Positions 24,312 through 32,659 of a stretch of 64,000 bases of DNA are shown piece after piece (within the stretch, counting starts at the first letter, position 1; every line of letters begins with the position of its first letter). The stretch lies in assembly GCA_900078375.1 (NCBI GenBank), contig FLQS01000016.1:45012-109011 (forward strand). The letters are read 5' to 3'. Under the pieces are notes generated by a model. The model was not told the DNA's origin. It did no database searches and worked only from the letters and a program-made list of their open reading frames with translations. Origin of the DNA: an uncultured Mycobacterium sp. (GTDB taxonomy: Bacteria; Actinomycetota; Actinomycetes; Mycobacteriales; Mycobacteriaceae). Position numbers and translations under genes: made by a program.

Positions 24312-25522
24312 GCCGGCTCGGTTCCTGTTGCGACAGTTCCGGATTCGACCAGGCCGGCGATCTCGTCGGCGGTGTAGCCGACTTCGGCCAATACGGCTGC
24401 GGTGTCATCGCCGAGCGCGGGTGCAGGCTGGGCGGCGACGTGCGCACCGTCGACCGACATCGGCAGCCCCGGCGCCAGGTAGCTGCCGATCCTGGGCTGC
24501 GTCAGCATCGTGAACAACGGGTTGGCGGTCACCCGAGGATCCTCGGCGACTTCGGCGAAGTCCAGGTAGCGGTCCCACAACACGGAGCTCTCCGTCAGCG
24601 CGGCAGCTACCTGCTCGGCGGTGTGGCTTTTGAACCACGGCGCGAACAAGCCGGTCAGCACCGCGCGATGCTCGTACCGCTGACCCTCGTCGTTGAAGTC
24701 GGCGTCCAGCGCTTCGGCAACGGCGGCAACGGCTTTGGTGGTACCGGTCAGCTCGGCGAGGTCGCGGAAGTGCCGGTTGGTCAGCGCCACCAGCATGAAG
24801 GTGACGCCGTCGCTGCTGGTGTAATCCTGGCCGTACTGGCCGTAGATCGCGTTGCCCAGGCGTGGACGCTGCGTACCGTTGACCATCGGCTCGGTGAGGA
24901 AACCGAGGTTGGCCGCGGTGGCCAGCGCGACATCGTCCAGCGGCAACCGGATGCGGCTGCCCTCCCCGGTGGCATCGCGGCGGCGCAGCGCCACCAGGAT
25001 CGCCAGCGCCGCATACAGACCGCAGCTGACATCCCAGGCCGGCAGCACGTGGTTGACGGGGCCGCCCTGTGCGGGCGATCCGGTGACCAACGGAAATCCG
25101 GTGGCGGCGTTGACCGTGTAGTCGACGCCGGTGGACCCGTCGCCGCGGCCGACCACTTCCAGGTGTATCAGGTCGGGGCGCTGCGCGCTCAGCTCCTCAT
25201 AGGAATGCCATTGCCGCCCGGCCACATTGGTGATCAGGATGCCGGCATCGGCGATCAGCTGGGCAACCAGGTGCTGGCCTTCCCCGGAGCGCATGTCGGC
25301 GGCCACCGAGCGTTTGCTCTTGTTGAGCCCGGCCCAGTAGATGCTCTCGCCGGCCTGTGTCAGGGGCCAGCGCTTGTAGTCGGCCGCCCCGCCAACCGGG
25401 TCGACCCTGATGACGTCGGCGCCCAGTTGCGCCAATGTCATCCCGGCCAGCGGCACGGCCACGAAGCTGGAGATCTCGACGATGCGGACACCTGCCAACG
25501 GCAGGTCATCAGAAGCGCTCAC
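24308..25522 (-). CDS. Family III CoA-transferase (CaiB/BaiF type)
   Basis: 404 residues, usual length for the family. The start PLAGVRIVEISSFVAVPLAGMTLAQLGADVIRVDP is diagnostic for CaiB/BaiF CoA transferases, followed by GLNKSKRSVAADMRSGEGQ and the GVDYTVNAATG segment with the likely catalytic aspartate. It moves CoA between acids, or acts as a racemase in some relatives. Near the thioesterase, it suggests breakdown of a branched or steroid-type acid. GTG start. Confidence 0.88.
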   Translation of the reverse strand: MSASDDLPLAGVRIVEISSFVAVPLAGMTLAQLGADVIRVDPVGGAADYKRWPLTQAGESIYWAGLNKSKRSVAADMRSGEGQHLVAQLIADAGILITNVAGRQWHSYEELSAQRPDLIHLEVVGRGDGSTGVDYTVNAATGFPLVTGSPAQGGPVNHVLPAWDVSCGLYAALAILVALRRRDATGEGSRIRLPLDDVALATAANLGFLTEPMVNGTQRPRLGNAIYGQYGQDYTSSDGVTFMLVALTNRHFRDLAELTGTTKAVAAVAEALDADFNDEGQRYEHRAVLTGLFAPWFKSHTAEQVAAALTESSVLWDRYLDFAEVAEDPRVTANPLFTMLTQPRIGSYLAPGLPMSVDGAHVAAQPAPALGDDTAAVLAEVGYTADEIAGLVESGTVATGTEPA

Positions 25523-25547
25523 CCGACGAGTATGGCTGGTGTTCTGC

Positions 25548-25847
25548 TCACCACACCGCGACGGGCACGCCCAGGCAGAACAGGAACAGAGCCAGCAGGA
25601 TCCATCCGGCGCCCTGCCAGATCGGCCAGGTTCCTTCGGCCCGCCAGACCCGATAGGTCTGGATGAATGCGCCGATCCCGCCGGTGAACAGGCTCAGCGG
25701 CACCAGAATGCCGGCGATCCGCGAGTGCCAGACCACGGCGACCGCAAACGCCACCCCGGCCACCACGACGACGGACACCACGTAGATCACCGCCGCGCGG
25801 AAGGCCGCCGGATCGTGCCAGCTCTTCTCGACATCGTTGCGGTCCAT
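25548..25847 (-). CDS. Small three-helix membrane protein
   Basis: 99 residues, three membrane helices (about 16-38, 45-65, 76-98). No enzyme motif. ATG 25847 lies 8 bases after GGAGG; starting 9 bases earlier would place the site on top of the codon. Function unknown; single gene 25 bp after the CoA-transferase start region on the same strand. Confidence 0.7.
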   Translation of the reverse strand: MDRNDVEKSWHDPAAFRAAVIYVVSVVVVAGVAFAVAVVWHSRIAGILVPLSLFTGGIGAFIQTYRVWRAEGTWPIWQGAGWILLALFLFCLGVPVAVW

Positions 25848-25890
25848 CGCAGTCACCTCCGTTCCCAGCCTAGGGGGCGAGGCAGCTTGA

Positions 25891-25941
25891 TTGAGCGTTC
25901 ACGTTCGGCAAGCCAGTGAAATATGCCGCGTGAGCGCTCAA
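25891..25941. promoter_or_regulatory. Pair of near-palindromic TGAGCGYTCA sites
   Basis: Left arm TTGAGCGTTCACG (25891-25903), right arm CGTGAGCGCTCAA (25929-25941): inverted to each other with one mismatch. Each also contains its own 10-bp palindrome, exact on the right. It sits between the leftward small membrane protein and the rightward phosphoesterase and is probably a two-site operator; a hairpin is the alternative. Confidence 0.45.
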
Positions 25942-26005
25942 CCAACACTCGGGTCTGCGTCCCGAGGCTCGCGCAGAGCGCGGAGGTCAGTGAGAGGATC
26001 GGCCT

Positions 26006-26506
26006 ATGCGTCTGCTGCTGATGGCCGACACTCACATCCCCAAACGCGCCCGCGACCTGCCCGAACCCGTATGGCACGAAGTCGAGCGCTCCGACGTCGT
26101 CATCCACGCCGGCGACTGGGTCGACGAGAGCCTGCTCGACGAACTGTCGGCGCGGGCCCACCGCCTGGTCGCCTGCTGGGGCAACAACGACGGCCCGGAA
26201 CTGCGGTCCCGGCTGCCCGAATGCGCCGACGTGACGTTGGACGGCCTGCGCTTCACCGTCGTCCATGAGACCGGTGCCGCCTCGGGCCGGGAAGCCAGGA
26301 TGGCGCAGCGCTATCCCGGCACCGACGTGCTGGTGTTCGGGCACAGCCACATCCCGTGGGACACCACCGCGCGGACCGGGCTGCGGCTGCTGAACCCGGG
26401 CTCGCCGACCGACCGGCGCCGCCAGCCGTTCTGCACGTACATGACCGCCGTGACCCGGCCCGGCGTGCTCGCCAACGTGCGGCAGCATCAGATCGAGAAG
26501 ACTTAG
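26006..26506 (+). CDS. YfcE/MJ0936-type metallophosphoesterase
   Basis: 166 residues, a minimal calcineurin-fold phosphodiesterase. Metal ligands are visible: MADTHIP (D-x-H), HAGDWVDE (GD), CWGNNDGPE (GNxD), VVHETG and FGHSHIPW (GHSH). Members cleave phosphodiesters such as cyclic or bis-pNPP substrates; the physiological target is usually unknown. Starts at ATG 26006. It ends inside the palindrome that precedes the MarR gene. Confidence 0.88.
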   Translation: MRLLLMADTHIPKRARDLPEPVWHEVERSDVVIHAGDWVDESLLDELSARAHRLVACWGNNDGPELRSRLPECADVTLDGLRFTVVHETGAASGREARMAQRYPGTDVLVFGHSHIPWDTTARTGLRLLNPGSPTDRRRQPFCTYMTAVTRPGVLANVRQHQIEKT

Positions 26507-26523
26507 CTCTGAAACAGAGCTAA
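26503..26523. promoter_or_regulatory. MarR operator overlapping a likely leaderless promoter
   Basis: A perfect inverted repeat: TTAGCTCTG, a 3-nt spacer, then CAGAGCTAA. It overlaps TAATCT (26521-26526), a good -10 element lying 6 bp before the GTG of the MarR gene, so transcription probably starts at the GTG itself. Bound MarR would block the polymerase. Confidence 0.6.
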
Positions 26524-26532
26524 TCTGGCGGG

Positions 26533-26985
26533 GTGGACATCCGCACCGATCTCGTCGCCGAGCTGTTCGGCACCGTCGGCCGATTCCGTCGTACGGTCCG
26601 CAGAGCCGCGGGGGCCTCGTTCGTGACCGCGGGACTGACGGAGTCGCAGGCCGAGCTGTTGCGGCTGGTGGGCCGGCAGCCGGGCATCTCGGTCAGCGCG
26701 GCCGCCGCCGAACTCGGGCTGGCCGCCAACACCGCCTCCACGCTGGTATCGAAGTTGTCGACCGACGGACTGCTGGTGCGTACGCCGGACCCCGGCGACC
26801 GCCGGGTGGGCCGCCTCGAGCTCACCGCACCGGCCCAGCGGATCGCCGACGAGTCCCGGGCCGCGCGCCGGGCCGCCCTGGCCGAGGCGCTCGACGAAGT
26901 CGACGACGACGACGCGGAGGCGCTGGCCGCCGGCATCCGGGTGCTGGCCGAGGTCACCGCCAAGCTGCAGGAGAAGCGACCATGA
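26533..26985 (+). CDS. MarR-family transcriptional regulator
   Basis: 150 residues. The winged helix is clear: LTESQAELLRLVGRQPGISVSAAAAELGLAANTASTLVSKLSTDGLLVRTPDPGDRRVGRLELT, with the Asp-Arg-Arg wing. It likely represses its own operon, which continues into an ABC exporter (ATGA overlap with the ATPase gene). There is no Shine-Dalgarno site before GTG 26533; a -10 element 6 bp upstream suggests a leaderless message. The operator is the palindrome at 26503-26523. Confidence 0.88.
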   Translation: MDIRTDLVAELFGTVGRFRRTVRRAAGASFVTAGLTESQAELLRLVGRQPGISVSAAAAELGLAANTASTLVSKLSTDGLLVRTPDPGDRRVGRLELTAPAQRIADESRAARRAALAEALDEVDDDDAEALAAGIRVLAEVTAKLQEKRP

Positions 26986-27791
26986 CCACGCCTGCGATCG
27001 ACTGCCAGAACCTGACCCACCGCTACGGCGACTTCACCGCCGTCGACGACCTGACGCTGCAGGTCCACACCGGCGAGACCCTTGGCCTGCTGGGCCCCAA
27101 CGGCGCGGGCAAGACCACCGTTGTGCGGCTGCTGACGACGCTGGCCCCGATCCAGAGCGGGCAGGTCCGCATCTTCGGGCTCGACGCCCGGCACGACACC
27201 ATGGACATCAGGTACAACCTCGGCTATGTGCCACAACAGCTTTCGATCGAACAGGCGCTGACCGGCCGGCAGAACGTGGAATGGTTCGCCCGGCTCTACG
27301 ACGTGCCACGGTCGGTGCGCAAACAACGGGTCGCCGAAGCGCTGGAGGCGATGCAGCTACTCGACGTCGCCGACCGGCTGGCCGGCACCTACTCCGGCGG
27401 TATGGTGCGCCGCCTGGAGCTGGCCCAGGCTCTGGTCAACCAGCCGTCGCTGCTGATTCTCGACGAGCCGACGGTGGGCCTGGATCCCATTGCCCGCGAC
27501 AGTGTTTGGTCGCAGGTGGCCAGCATGCAGCAGGAGTTCGGCATGACCGTGCTGCTGACCACCCACTACATGGAGGAGGCCGACGTGCTGTGCGACCGGG
27601 TCGCTCTGATGCACCACGGCCGGCTGCGGGCGGTCGGCACCCCGGCCGAGCTCAAGACCAAGGTCGGTCCCGAGGCAAGCCTGGAAGACGTCTTCCGGCA
27701 TTACGCCGGATCCGGGCTCGACGAGGCAGGAGATCACAGCGGCCTCGGCGCGGTCCGGGCCGGCCGGAAGGCGGCCCGCAATGCCGGTTGA
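26982..27791 (+). CDS. ABC exporter ATP-binding protein (DrrA-like)
   Basis: 269 residues. Walker A GPNGAGKTT, signature YSGGMVRRLELAQAL, Walker B LLILDEPTVGLDP and the switch TTHYMEEAD are all intact. The pattern fits the DrrA/daunorubicin-type class of ABC-2 exporters. Encoded between a MarR repressor and the permease, with overlaps at both ends (4 and 11 bases), so it forms a drug or lipid efflux pump with the next gene. Confidence 0.9.
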   Translation: MTTPAIDCQNLTHRYGDFTAVDDLTLQVHTGETLGLLGPNGAGKTTVVRLLTTLAPIQSGQVRIFGLDARHDTMDIRYNLGYVPQQLSIEQALTGRQNVEWFARLYDVPRSVRKQRVAEALEAMQLLDVADRLAGTYSGGMVRRLELAQALVNQPSLLILDEPTVGLDPIARDSVWSQVASMQQEFGMTVLLTTHYMEEADVLCDRVALMHHGRLRAVGTPAELKTKVGPEASLEDVFRHYAGSGLDEAGDHSGLGAVRAGRKAARNAG

Positions 27792-28605
27792 GTCCGCCAC
27801 CACACCTCGCCTGCTGCGGGCACCGCGGGGCTGGCGACGCGTACCCAGCCTGGCCGGCCGCATGGAGACGTTCGCATGGGTCGAGCTGCAGAAGCTGCGC
27901 CACGATCGCACCGAGCTGTTCACCCGGATGGTGCAGCCGGCGCTGTGGCTGTTGATCTTTGGCACGACGTTCAACCGGTTGCACGTCATCGATACCGGCT
28001 CGGTGCCGTACCTGGCGTTCCTGGCCCCCGGGATCATCGCCCAGTCGGCGCTGTTCATCTCGATCTTCTACGGCATCCAAATTGTCTGGGATCGCGATGC
28101 CGGCATCCTCGCCAAGCTCATGGTGACACCGGCCCCCGCGTCGGCGTTGGTGACGGGCAAGGCGTTTGCCGCCGGTGTGCGTTCGGTGGCGCAGGTGGTC
28201 GGCGTGCTTGTGCTGGCCTACATCATGGGTATCCACATGACCTACAACCCATTACGGATCCTGGCCGCGATGGGTGTGGTGATGCTCGGGTCGGCGTTCT
28301 TTGCCTGCCTGTCGATGGCGCTGGCCGGGCTGGTGCGCAACCGGGATCGGTTGATGGGCATCGGGCAGGCCATCACGATGCCGTTGTTCTTCGCGTCCAA
28401 CGCGCTGTACCCGGTGTCGGTGATGCCGGAGTGGCTGCGCTGGCTGTCCCGGGTGAATCCGCTGAGCTACGAGGTGGATTCGCTGCGGCTGCTGCTGGTG
28501 GGCATCCCATCGGCGCACCCGTGGCTGGACCTCGGTGTGCTGGCACTGTCCGCGGTGGTCGGCATCGCCGCCGCGTCAGCGCTGCTGCGCCGGCTCGTGC
28601 GGTAG
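27781..28605 (+). CDS. ABC-2 type exporter permease
   Basis: 274 residues with six membrane helices between about 50 and 265 and the ABC-2 motifs FLAPGIIAQSALF and LSRVNPLSYEVDSLR. It starts 11 bases inside the ATPase gene. With the ATPase it makes a dimeric exporter, induced when MarR is released by its ligand. Its last 30 bases overlap the 3' end of the convergent nitroreductase gene. Confidence 0.88.
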   Translation: MPVESATTPRLLRAPRGWRRVPSLAGRMETFAWVELQKLRHDRTELFTRMVQPALWLLIFGTTFNRLHVIDTGSVPYLAFLAPGIIAQSALFISIFYGIQIVWDRDAGILAKLMVTPAPASALVTGKAFAAGVRSVAQVVGVLVLAYIMGIHMTYNPLRILAAMGVVMLGSAFFACLSMALAGLVRNRDRLMGIGQAITMPLFFASNALYPVSVMPEWLRWLSRVNPLSYEVDSLRLLLVGIPSAHPWLDLGVLALSAVVGIAAASALLRRLVR

Positions 28606-29040
28606 CGGGTCGAAACGGAATACCGCAAGTCTGCCTGCCAGCGCCTCGAATTCGTCGGGGGTACCGTGGCGCACCAGTCCTGAACGTTTGGCGAAGGCGA
28701 CGCCGACGGGTACCGAACCGGGGAACGCGCGCAACACCGGCTTGGCTTCCTCGGCACCGAGTTCGACGATCGTCACCGGGCGAGAACGCCTGCCGCGACT
28801 CAACGTTCCAGCACCGGCGGCCCGGGCATTGCTGGCCCAGTCGGCTCCGGGATATCCCGCGACCGTGTAGAGCCCGCCGTCGTATTCGAACGGGGTCATC
28901 GGCGTTGGTCGCGGCTTGCCGGACTTGCGGCCGGGAACGGTGAGCACGTAAGCCGGTCCGGTGGGTAGCCCCAGCTTCTGTACGGCCATCATCAGTCGGT
29001 TCATCGGCTTGAGCCAACGAGGCGGGCGTGGATCGGTCAT
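28576..29040 (-). CDS. Deazaflavin (F420)-dependent nitroreductase-family protein
   Basis: 154 residues, DUF385/Ddn fold: split beta-barrel with LTVPGRKSGKPRPTPM and YDGGLYTVAGYPGADWASNARAAG, the regions that bind F420 phosphate and deazaflavin. Probably an F420H2-dependent reductase or F420 carrier. ATG 29040 shares its A with the stop of the NmrA gene (TGATG) and has AGGAG upstream. Second gene of the operon led by the ECF41-type promoter at 29913-29939. Confidence 0.85.
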   Translation of the reverse strand: MTDPRPPRWLKPMNRLMMAVQKLGLPTGPAYVLTVPGRKSGKPRPTPMTPFEYDGGLYTVAGYPGADWASNARAAGAGTLSRGRRSRPVTIVELGAEEAKPVLRAFPGSVPVGVAFAKRSGLVRHGTPDEFEALAGRLAVFRFDPLPHEPAQQR

Positions 29041-29882
29041 CACTTCTCCTCGGTGAATAGTGCGATGTGCTCGGTCGCCCACTGGGCGAACGAGGTGGCG
29101 GGACGGTCGAGGATCTTCTCGACGTCATGGGTGACCAAGGCAGGCGACGTCAGCGTGGCCGCCTGCATCGCGATATACGCATCGGCGAATGACGCGGGAA
29201 ACCCGGTGCCGATAAAGCGTTCTCGTACGAGCTCAGCGGGGACCTCCTGGTAGCGCAGTGGGCGATTGAGGGCCGCTCCGACGATCGCGACGAGCTCGGT
29301 GTTGGTCAGCGATTGCGGTCCGGTCAACGGAACTCGCTGCCCGACAAGGTCGTCGGTCAGCAGGGCGTGCGCGGCGACCGCGGCGATGTCCGCTTCGGCG
29401 ATCGGCGTTGTCGATGCCTCGGCGTGCGGCCCGGCGACGACATCGCCGGCACGGATCTGCGCCGCCCACATCCCTGGGAAATTCGACGCGAATACCGACG
29501 GCCGCAGGCTCACCCAGGGCACGCCCGACGAGACGGCAAGCTGTTCGCACTCCCGGTTGCGGTCACCGCGATAGCGCGACGGCTGGCGGCTGTCGTCATC
29601 ATCGGCGTTGATCGCCGACAACGCCACCACCTTGACGACGCCGTGACGCTCGAGCGACGACGCCACCTGGGCCAGCTTCGGACCCAACGCGCGGGAATTG
29701 AGGAACACCGCCGAGGCACCTGTCAACGCCTCGGTGGCGTCGGGCACTTCCTCGACGCCGGGCGGTAAGCCGGCCCCACCCGGGCGCCGGGTCACCGCGC
29801 GAACGTGAGCGCCGGCCTTTACCAGCTGCTCGACCAGTGGCCGCCCCACGTCGCCGGTCGCTCCGGTTATCACGATCGTCAT
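29040..29882 (-). CDS. NmrA-like NAD(P)-binding oxidoreductase/epimerase
   Basis: 280 residues. Rossmann start MTIVITGATGDVGRPLVEQLVKAG with the GATGDVG dinucleotide loop, then the NmrA-type pattern (VKVVALSAINADDD, RPSVFASNFPGMW, GPQSLTNTELVAIVG). Atypical short-chain reductase acting on small molecules, or a redox-sensing protein. ATG 29882 follows AAAGGA. It is divergent from the sigma factor gene and preceded by an ECF41-type promoter, matching the habit of ECF41 factors to control a neighbouring oxidoreductase or epimerase. Confidence 0.85.
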   Translation of the reverse strand: MTIVITGATGDVGRPLVEQLVKAGAHVRAVTRRPGGAGLPPGVEEVPDATEALTGASAVFLNSRALGPKLAQVASSLERHGVVKVVALSAINADDDDSRQPSRYRGDRNRECEQLAVSSGVPWVSLRPSVFASNFPGMWAAQIRAGDVVAGPHAEASTTPIAEADIAAVAAHALLTDDLVGQRVPLTGPQSLTNTELVAIVGAALNRPLRYQEVPAELVRERFIGTGFPASFADAYIAMQAATLTSPALVTHDVEKILDRPATSFAQWATEHIALFTEEK

Positions 29883-29912
29883 CTCGAGTCCTTTCAGTCG
29901 GCTACAGACAAG

Positions 29913-29939
29913 GACGAGACGGCTTGGTGGAATGTGACA
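29913..29939 (-). promoter_or_regulatory. ECF41-type promoter
   Basis: On the minus strand: TGTCACA (29939-29933), exactly 16 bases, then CGTC (29916-29913). This is the published consensus for ECF41 sigma factors, and it points into the NmrA-nitroreductase operon, whose start codon lies about 30 bp downstream. The sigma factor gene is divergent next door. Confidence 0.75.
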
Positions 29940-29984
29940 CCGCGCAGCGGTAACTTTTTGACATGTCGATTCGTCGTTTCTGAC

Positions 29985-30854
29985 ATGAGCGATCCGATCG
30001 CCGGCCTGCTGGCCGCCCACCGCCGGTATCTGATCAACCTCGCCTACCAGATGGTCGGTGATATCGGTGATGCGGAAGACATTGTGCAGGAGGCCTTTCT
30101 ACGGATCTCACAAGCCGATGTCACGGAGATCGACGACCCGCGGGGCTGGCTGACAGTGGTCAGCAGCCGCCTGTGCCTCGATCACGTCCGTTCGGCCCGG
30201 CACCGGCGGGTAACCACCGCCGAACCCGAGCTGATGGACCGGCAGGCGCCGCTGAATCACAGCGCGATGCCCGATCCGGGCGAGCGGGTCACCCTCGACG
30301 ACGAAGTGCACGATGCGTTGTTCGAGGTGCTCGGCAGGCTGACCGCGCCCGAGCGCGTCGCCTTCGTGCTGCACGACGTCTTCCGGGTGCCGTTCGAGGA
30401 GATCGCCGAAACCGTTGGCCGGCCGACCGCGACATGCCGTCAGCTGGCGCGCCGCGCACGCATCAAGATCCACGCCGCCGCACCAGCCACCACCCGAGTC
30501 GACGACACCGAGCACCACCTGGTCACCGAGCGATTCATCGCGGCCTGCGCCGACGGCGATCTCGAGGCGTTGACCCAGGTGCTGGCTCCCGACGTGTGGG
30601 GGGTGGGCACGATCCTGGCCGACCCCGCGCCACCGCCACAGGTGAATCACGGGCAAGCGGCCGTGGGCACGAATCTGCTGCGCTACCTCACCGGCGCCAC
30701 ATTGGTCAGCGGTCCGGTCGGGCGGCCCGTCGCCCTCGCGTTCAGCGAGCGACGCCTGTTCGCCGTCGTCGTGCTCACGATCCGCGACGGTTTGGTCGCC
30801 AAGATCGAGGCCACGGCCGACCCCTCTGCACGGCTGACGCCGCCGCGAGCGTGA
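29985..30854 (+). CDS. ECF RNA polymerase sigma factor, SigJ/ECF41-like with SnoaL tail
   Basis: 289 residues. Sigma region 2 (AYQMVGDIGDAEDIVQEAFLRI), region 4 (LTAPERVAFVLHDVFRVPFEEIAETVGRPTATCRQLARRAR) and a C-terminal SnoaL-like domain of about 110 residues, the ECF41 architecture. There is no anti-sigma gene; in this group the C-terminal domain tunes activity. The glycine-rich DGGGK-type motif usual in that domain is replaced by a proline-rich DPAPPP stretch. Starts at ATG 29985. Likely target: the divergent promoter at 29913-29939. Confidence 0.85.
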   Translation: MSDPIAGLLAAHRRYLINLAYQMVGDIGDAEDIVQEAFLRISQADVTEIDDPRGWLTVVSSRLCLDHVRSARHRRVTTAEPELMDRQAPLNHSAMPDPGERVTLDDEVHDALFEVLGRLTAPERVAFVLHDVFRVPFEEIAETVGRPTATCRQLARRARIKIHAAAPATTRVDDTEHHLVTERFIAACADGDLEALTQVLAPDVWGVGTILADPAPPPQVNHGQAAVGTNLLRYLTGATLVSGPVGRPVALAFSERRLFAVVVLTIRDGLVAKIEATADPSARLTPPRA

Positions 30855-30875
30855 CCCCTGGTGTCCCGTTCCGGT

Positions 30876-32105
30876 TTATGGGCGAGCTGTCGCGACCGAC
30901 TGCGAAACCGCGGTGGCTTCGCAGCTGCGGTGACGATGGTGCTCGATGTCGGTGGCGAAGGCGCCGAGGGCACTACGGATCATGCGGGCGGTCCCGTCGG
31001 GATGCCGACACGATCCCCGGCCTTCGACCAGACGGACAATCCTGCGTATCTCCTTGATCAGACTGTCGTTGACCCGGGTGTAGGCAAGATCGTTGAGCAG
31101 CTGCTCCAGCCGAGGCAGGCCATTGCGGCACGGTCCGCATTGCCGGGCGCTCTGCTCGGCGAGATAGGTGGCGATCTCCGCCGTGCGCTCGAGCCCGCAC
31201 TCGCCCACCCCGAGAGCGTGAATGACCCCGGCACCCGGACTCGCACCCAGTACCTTCAAACCGGCTCGCGATAATCCGTTGTCCTCGAAGGCTTTCGCGG
31301 GAATCCAGCTGCCGTGATAACCACCGACGAGGACCGCGCGCACAGTGCGAAGGTCGGTGCCGCCGTTGCGTTCGATCACGCTCCTCAGGAGCACACCGGT
31401 TGGAACCTCCGTCACCCCTGTGTTGTTCAGCGCACCGGATAACGTGATCAGCATGCTGCCGGGGTCGGCCTGATCGCCCACCGAGCGGAACCAGCGCGGC
31501 CCGAACCGGGTAATCAGCGCGATATGAGCCAGTGTTTCAACGTTGTTCACCAGGGTCGGCCGTCCGCGAACCCCCGCGATCGCGGTCATGACGGTGCGGT
31601 CGCGCGGCAGCGCAGGGCCGCCTTCGATCCGCCGGATAGCCGCCGACTCCTCCCCCGCGACGAACCTGTCGGGAGCCTCGACCACGGCGACCGTGTACCG
31701 ATCGAGCCCGGCGGCGCGGCGCTCGTCGAGCGCGCGTGTCACCGCCGGCACGGCGGCCGAGTGCACATACAGGTAGACCTCGTCCGCCTCGACTGCTGCC
31801 GCGGCGGCGTCCAGGCCGTCAAGGACCAGATGCGGCGCCTGGGTCAGCAGGACCGCATCCTTACGGCTCAACGGCTCGCCTTCGGCGCCGTTGCCCACCA
31901 CCACCGGCTTGGGTCCGGTGACCGCGGCGATCTTGCGCGCGGTCGGGAAGCCCGCGCCGCCGCGCCCCGACAGGTCGGCCTCCTCGAGTAACGGGATCAA
32001 ATCCCGGCCGACGGCATCGGGTAGCGGGCCGAACTGCAGATGATGTTCGGCCAGACCGGGTCCCGGCGCGGCGAGCAGACGGGGAAGCTGCGGCGCTTTG
32101 GTCAT
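30876..32105 (-). CDS. NuoF-like NADH/FMN and Fe-S protein
   Basis: 409 residues. FMN/NADH-binding motifs of complex I NuoF are present: SGRGGAGFPTARK and GNGAEGEPLSRKD, then a SLBB-like part and a C-terminal cysteine region QCGPCRNG...GSCRHPDG. The NuoF iron-sulfur motif normally begins with one more cysteine (ESCG); here that position is not Cys, so only three of four ligands are evident. Overlaps the haem-protein gene by ATGA. Probably passes electrons from NAD(P)H to the membrane haem partner. Not part of a full nuo operon. Confidence 0.82.
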   Translation of the reverse strand: MTKAPQLPRLLAAPGPGLAEHHLQFGPLPDAVGRDLIPLLEEADLSGRGGAGFPTARKIAAVTGPKPVVVGNGAEGEPLSRKDAVLLTQAPHLVLDGLDAAAAAVEADEVYLYVHSAAVPAVTRALDERRAAGLDRYTVAVVEAPDRFVAGEESAAIRRIEGGPALPRDRTVMTAIAGVRGRPTLVNNVETLAHIALITRFGPRWFRSVGDQADPGSMLITLSGALNNTGVTEVPTGVLLRSVIERNGGTDLRTVRAVLVGGYHGSWIPAKAFEDNGLSRAGLKVLGASPGAGVIHALGVGECGLERTAEIATYLAEQSARQCGPCRNGLPRLEQLLNDLAYTRVNDSLIKEIRRIVRLVEGRGSCRHPDGTARMIRSALGAFATDIEHHRHRSCEATAVSQSVATARP

Positions 32106-32659
32106 GAGCGTCCGGCCTGCGCGTCGGCATACTCGGTGTAGTTGGCTCGAAGTCGCCACACCAGGACGACCGCCACGATCAACGCGCAACACCCGGCGAA
32201 GGCCAGGAACCACGCGCGATCGGTGTCGGTTCCGTTCCCCAGCGCATGCCCCAGGGCGATCGGCCACAGCGCGTACGTCGCCCAGTGCACCACGCGGAAG
32301 ATCCGCAGCCCGATGCGCTGACGCAGCAGGCTGGTGACGATCACCACGACGAGCACGTCAAAGGCCAACGTGCCCAAGCCTTGCCACAGCGGTCGGTACG
32401 CGCCGAGGAATGGCACAACGAAGTCGACGAGTCGCAGCTGCGCGTACGGGTCGAAGAACAGCAGCCCCATGTGCAGCGTCACCAACAGGGTTCCGGCCAG
32501 CGCGGCGAACCGGTGGACATCGGCGACAGCGAACCGCGGCAGGACGAACAACGGACGGCCCGACCGGGTGGCGATCCCCAACGCCACCGAGACAGTCAGA
32601 AAACCGAGCGCCGTGATGCCGGTGCCGCGCCCCAGGGCCCAGAGCGCCTCGCTGGTCAT
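32102..32659 (-). CDS. Ferric reductase-like transmembrane haem protein
   Basis: 185 residues, five to six membrane helices. Paired histidines in VADVHRFAALAGTLLVTLHMG and FRVVHWATYALWPIALGHALG fit two bis-His haem sites as in the ferric-reductase/MsrQ domain. No NAD or flavin domain of its own; the NuoF-like protein encoded next (overlap ATGA) may supply electrons. Translationally coupled to the proline-rich protein upstream. Confidence 0.85.
   Translation of the reverse strand: MTSEALWALGRGTGITALGFLTVSVALGIATRSGRPLFVLPRFAVADVHRFAALAGTLLVTLHMGLLFFDPYAQLRLVDFVVPFLGAYRPLWQGLGTLAFDVLVVVIVTSLLRQRIGLRIFRVVHWATYALWPIALGHALGNGTDTDRAWFLAFAGCCALIVAVVLVWRLRANYTEYADAQAGRS

Noticed and set aside
25891..25912. 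CACGTTCGG beside the left TGAGCG arm as a further dyad box
   Set aside because: It lacks the TC and GA flanks and sits within another palindrome system.
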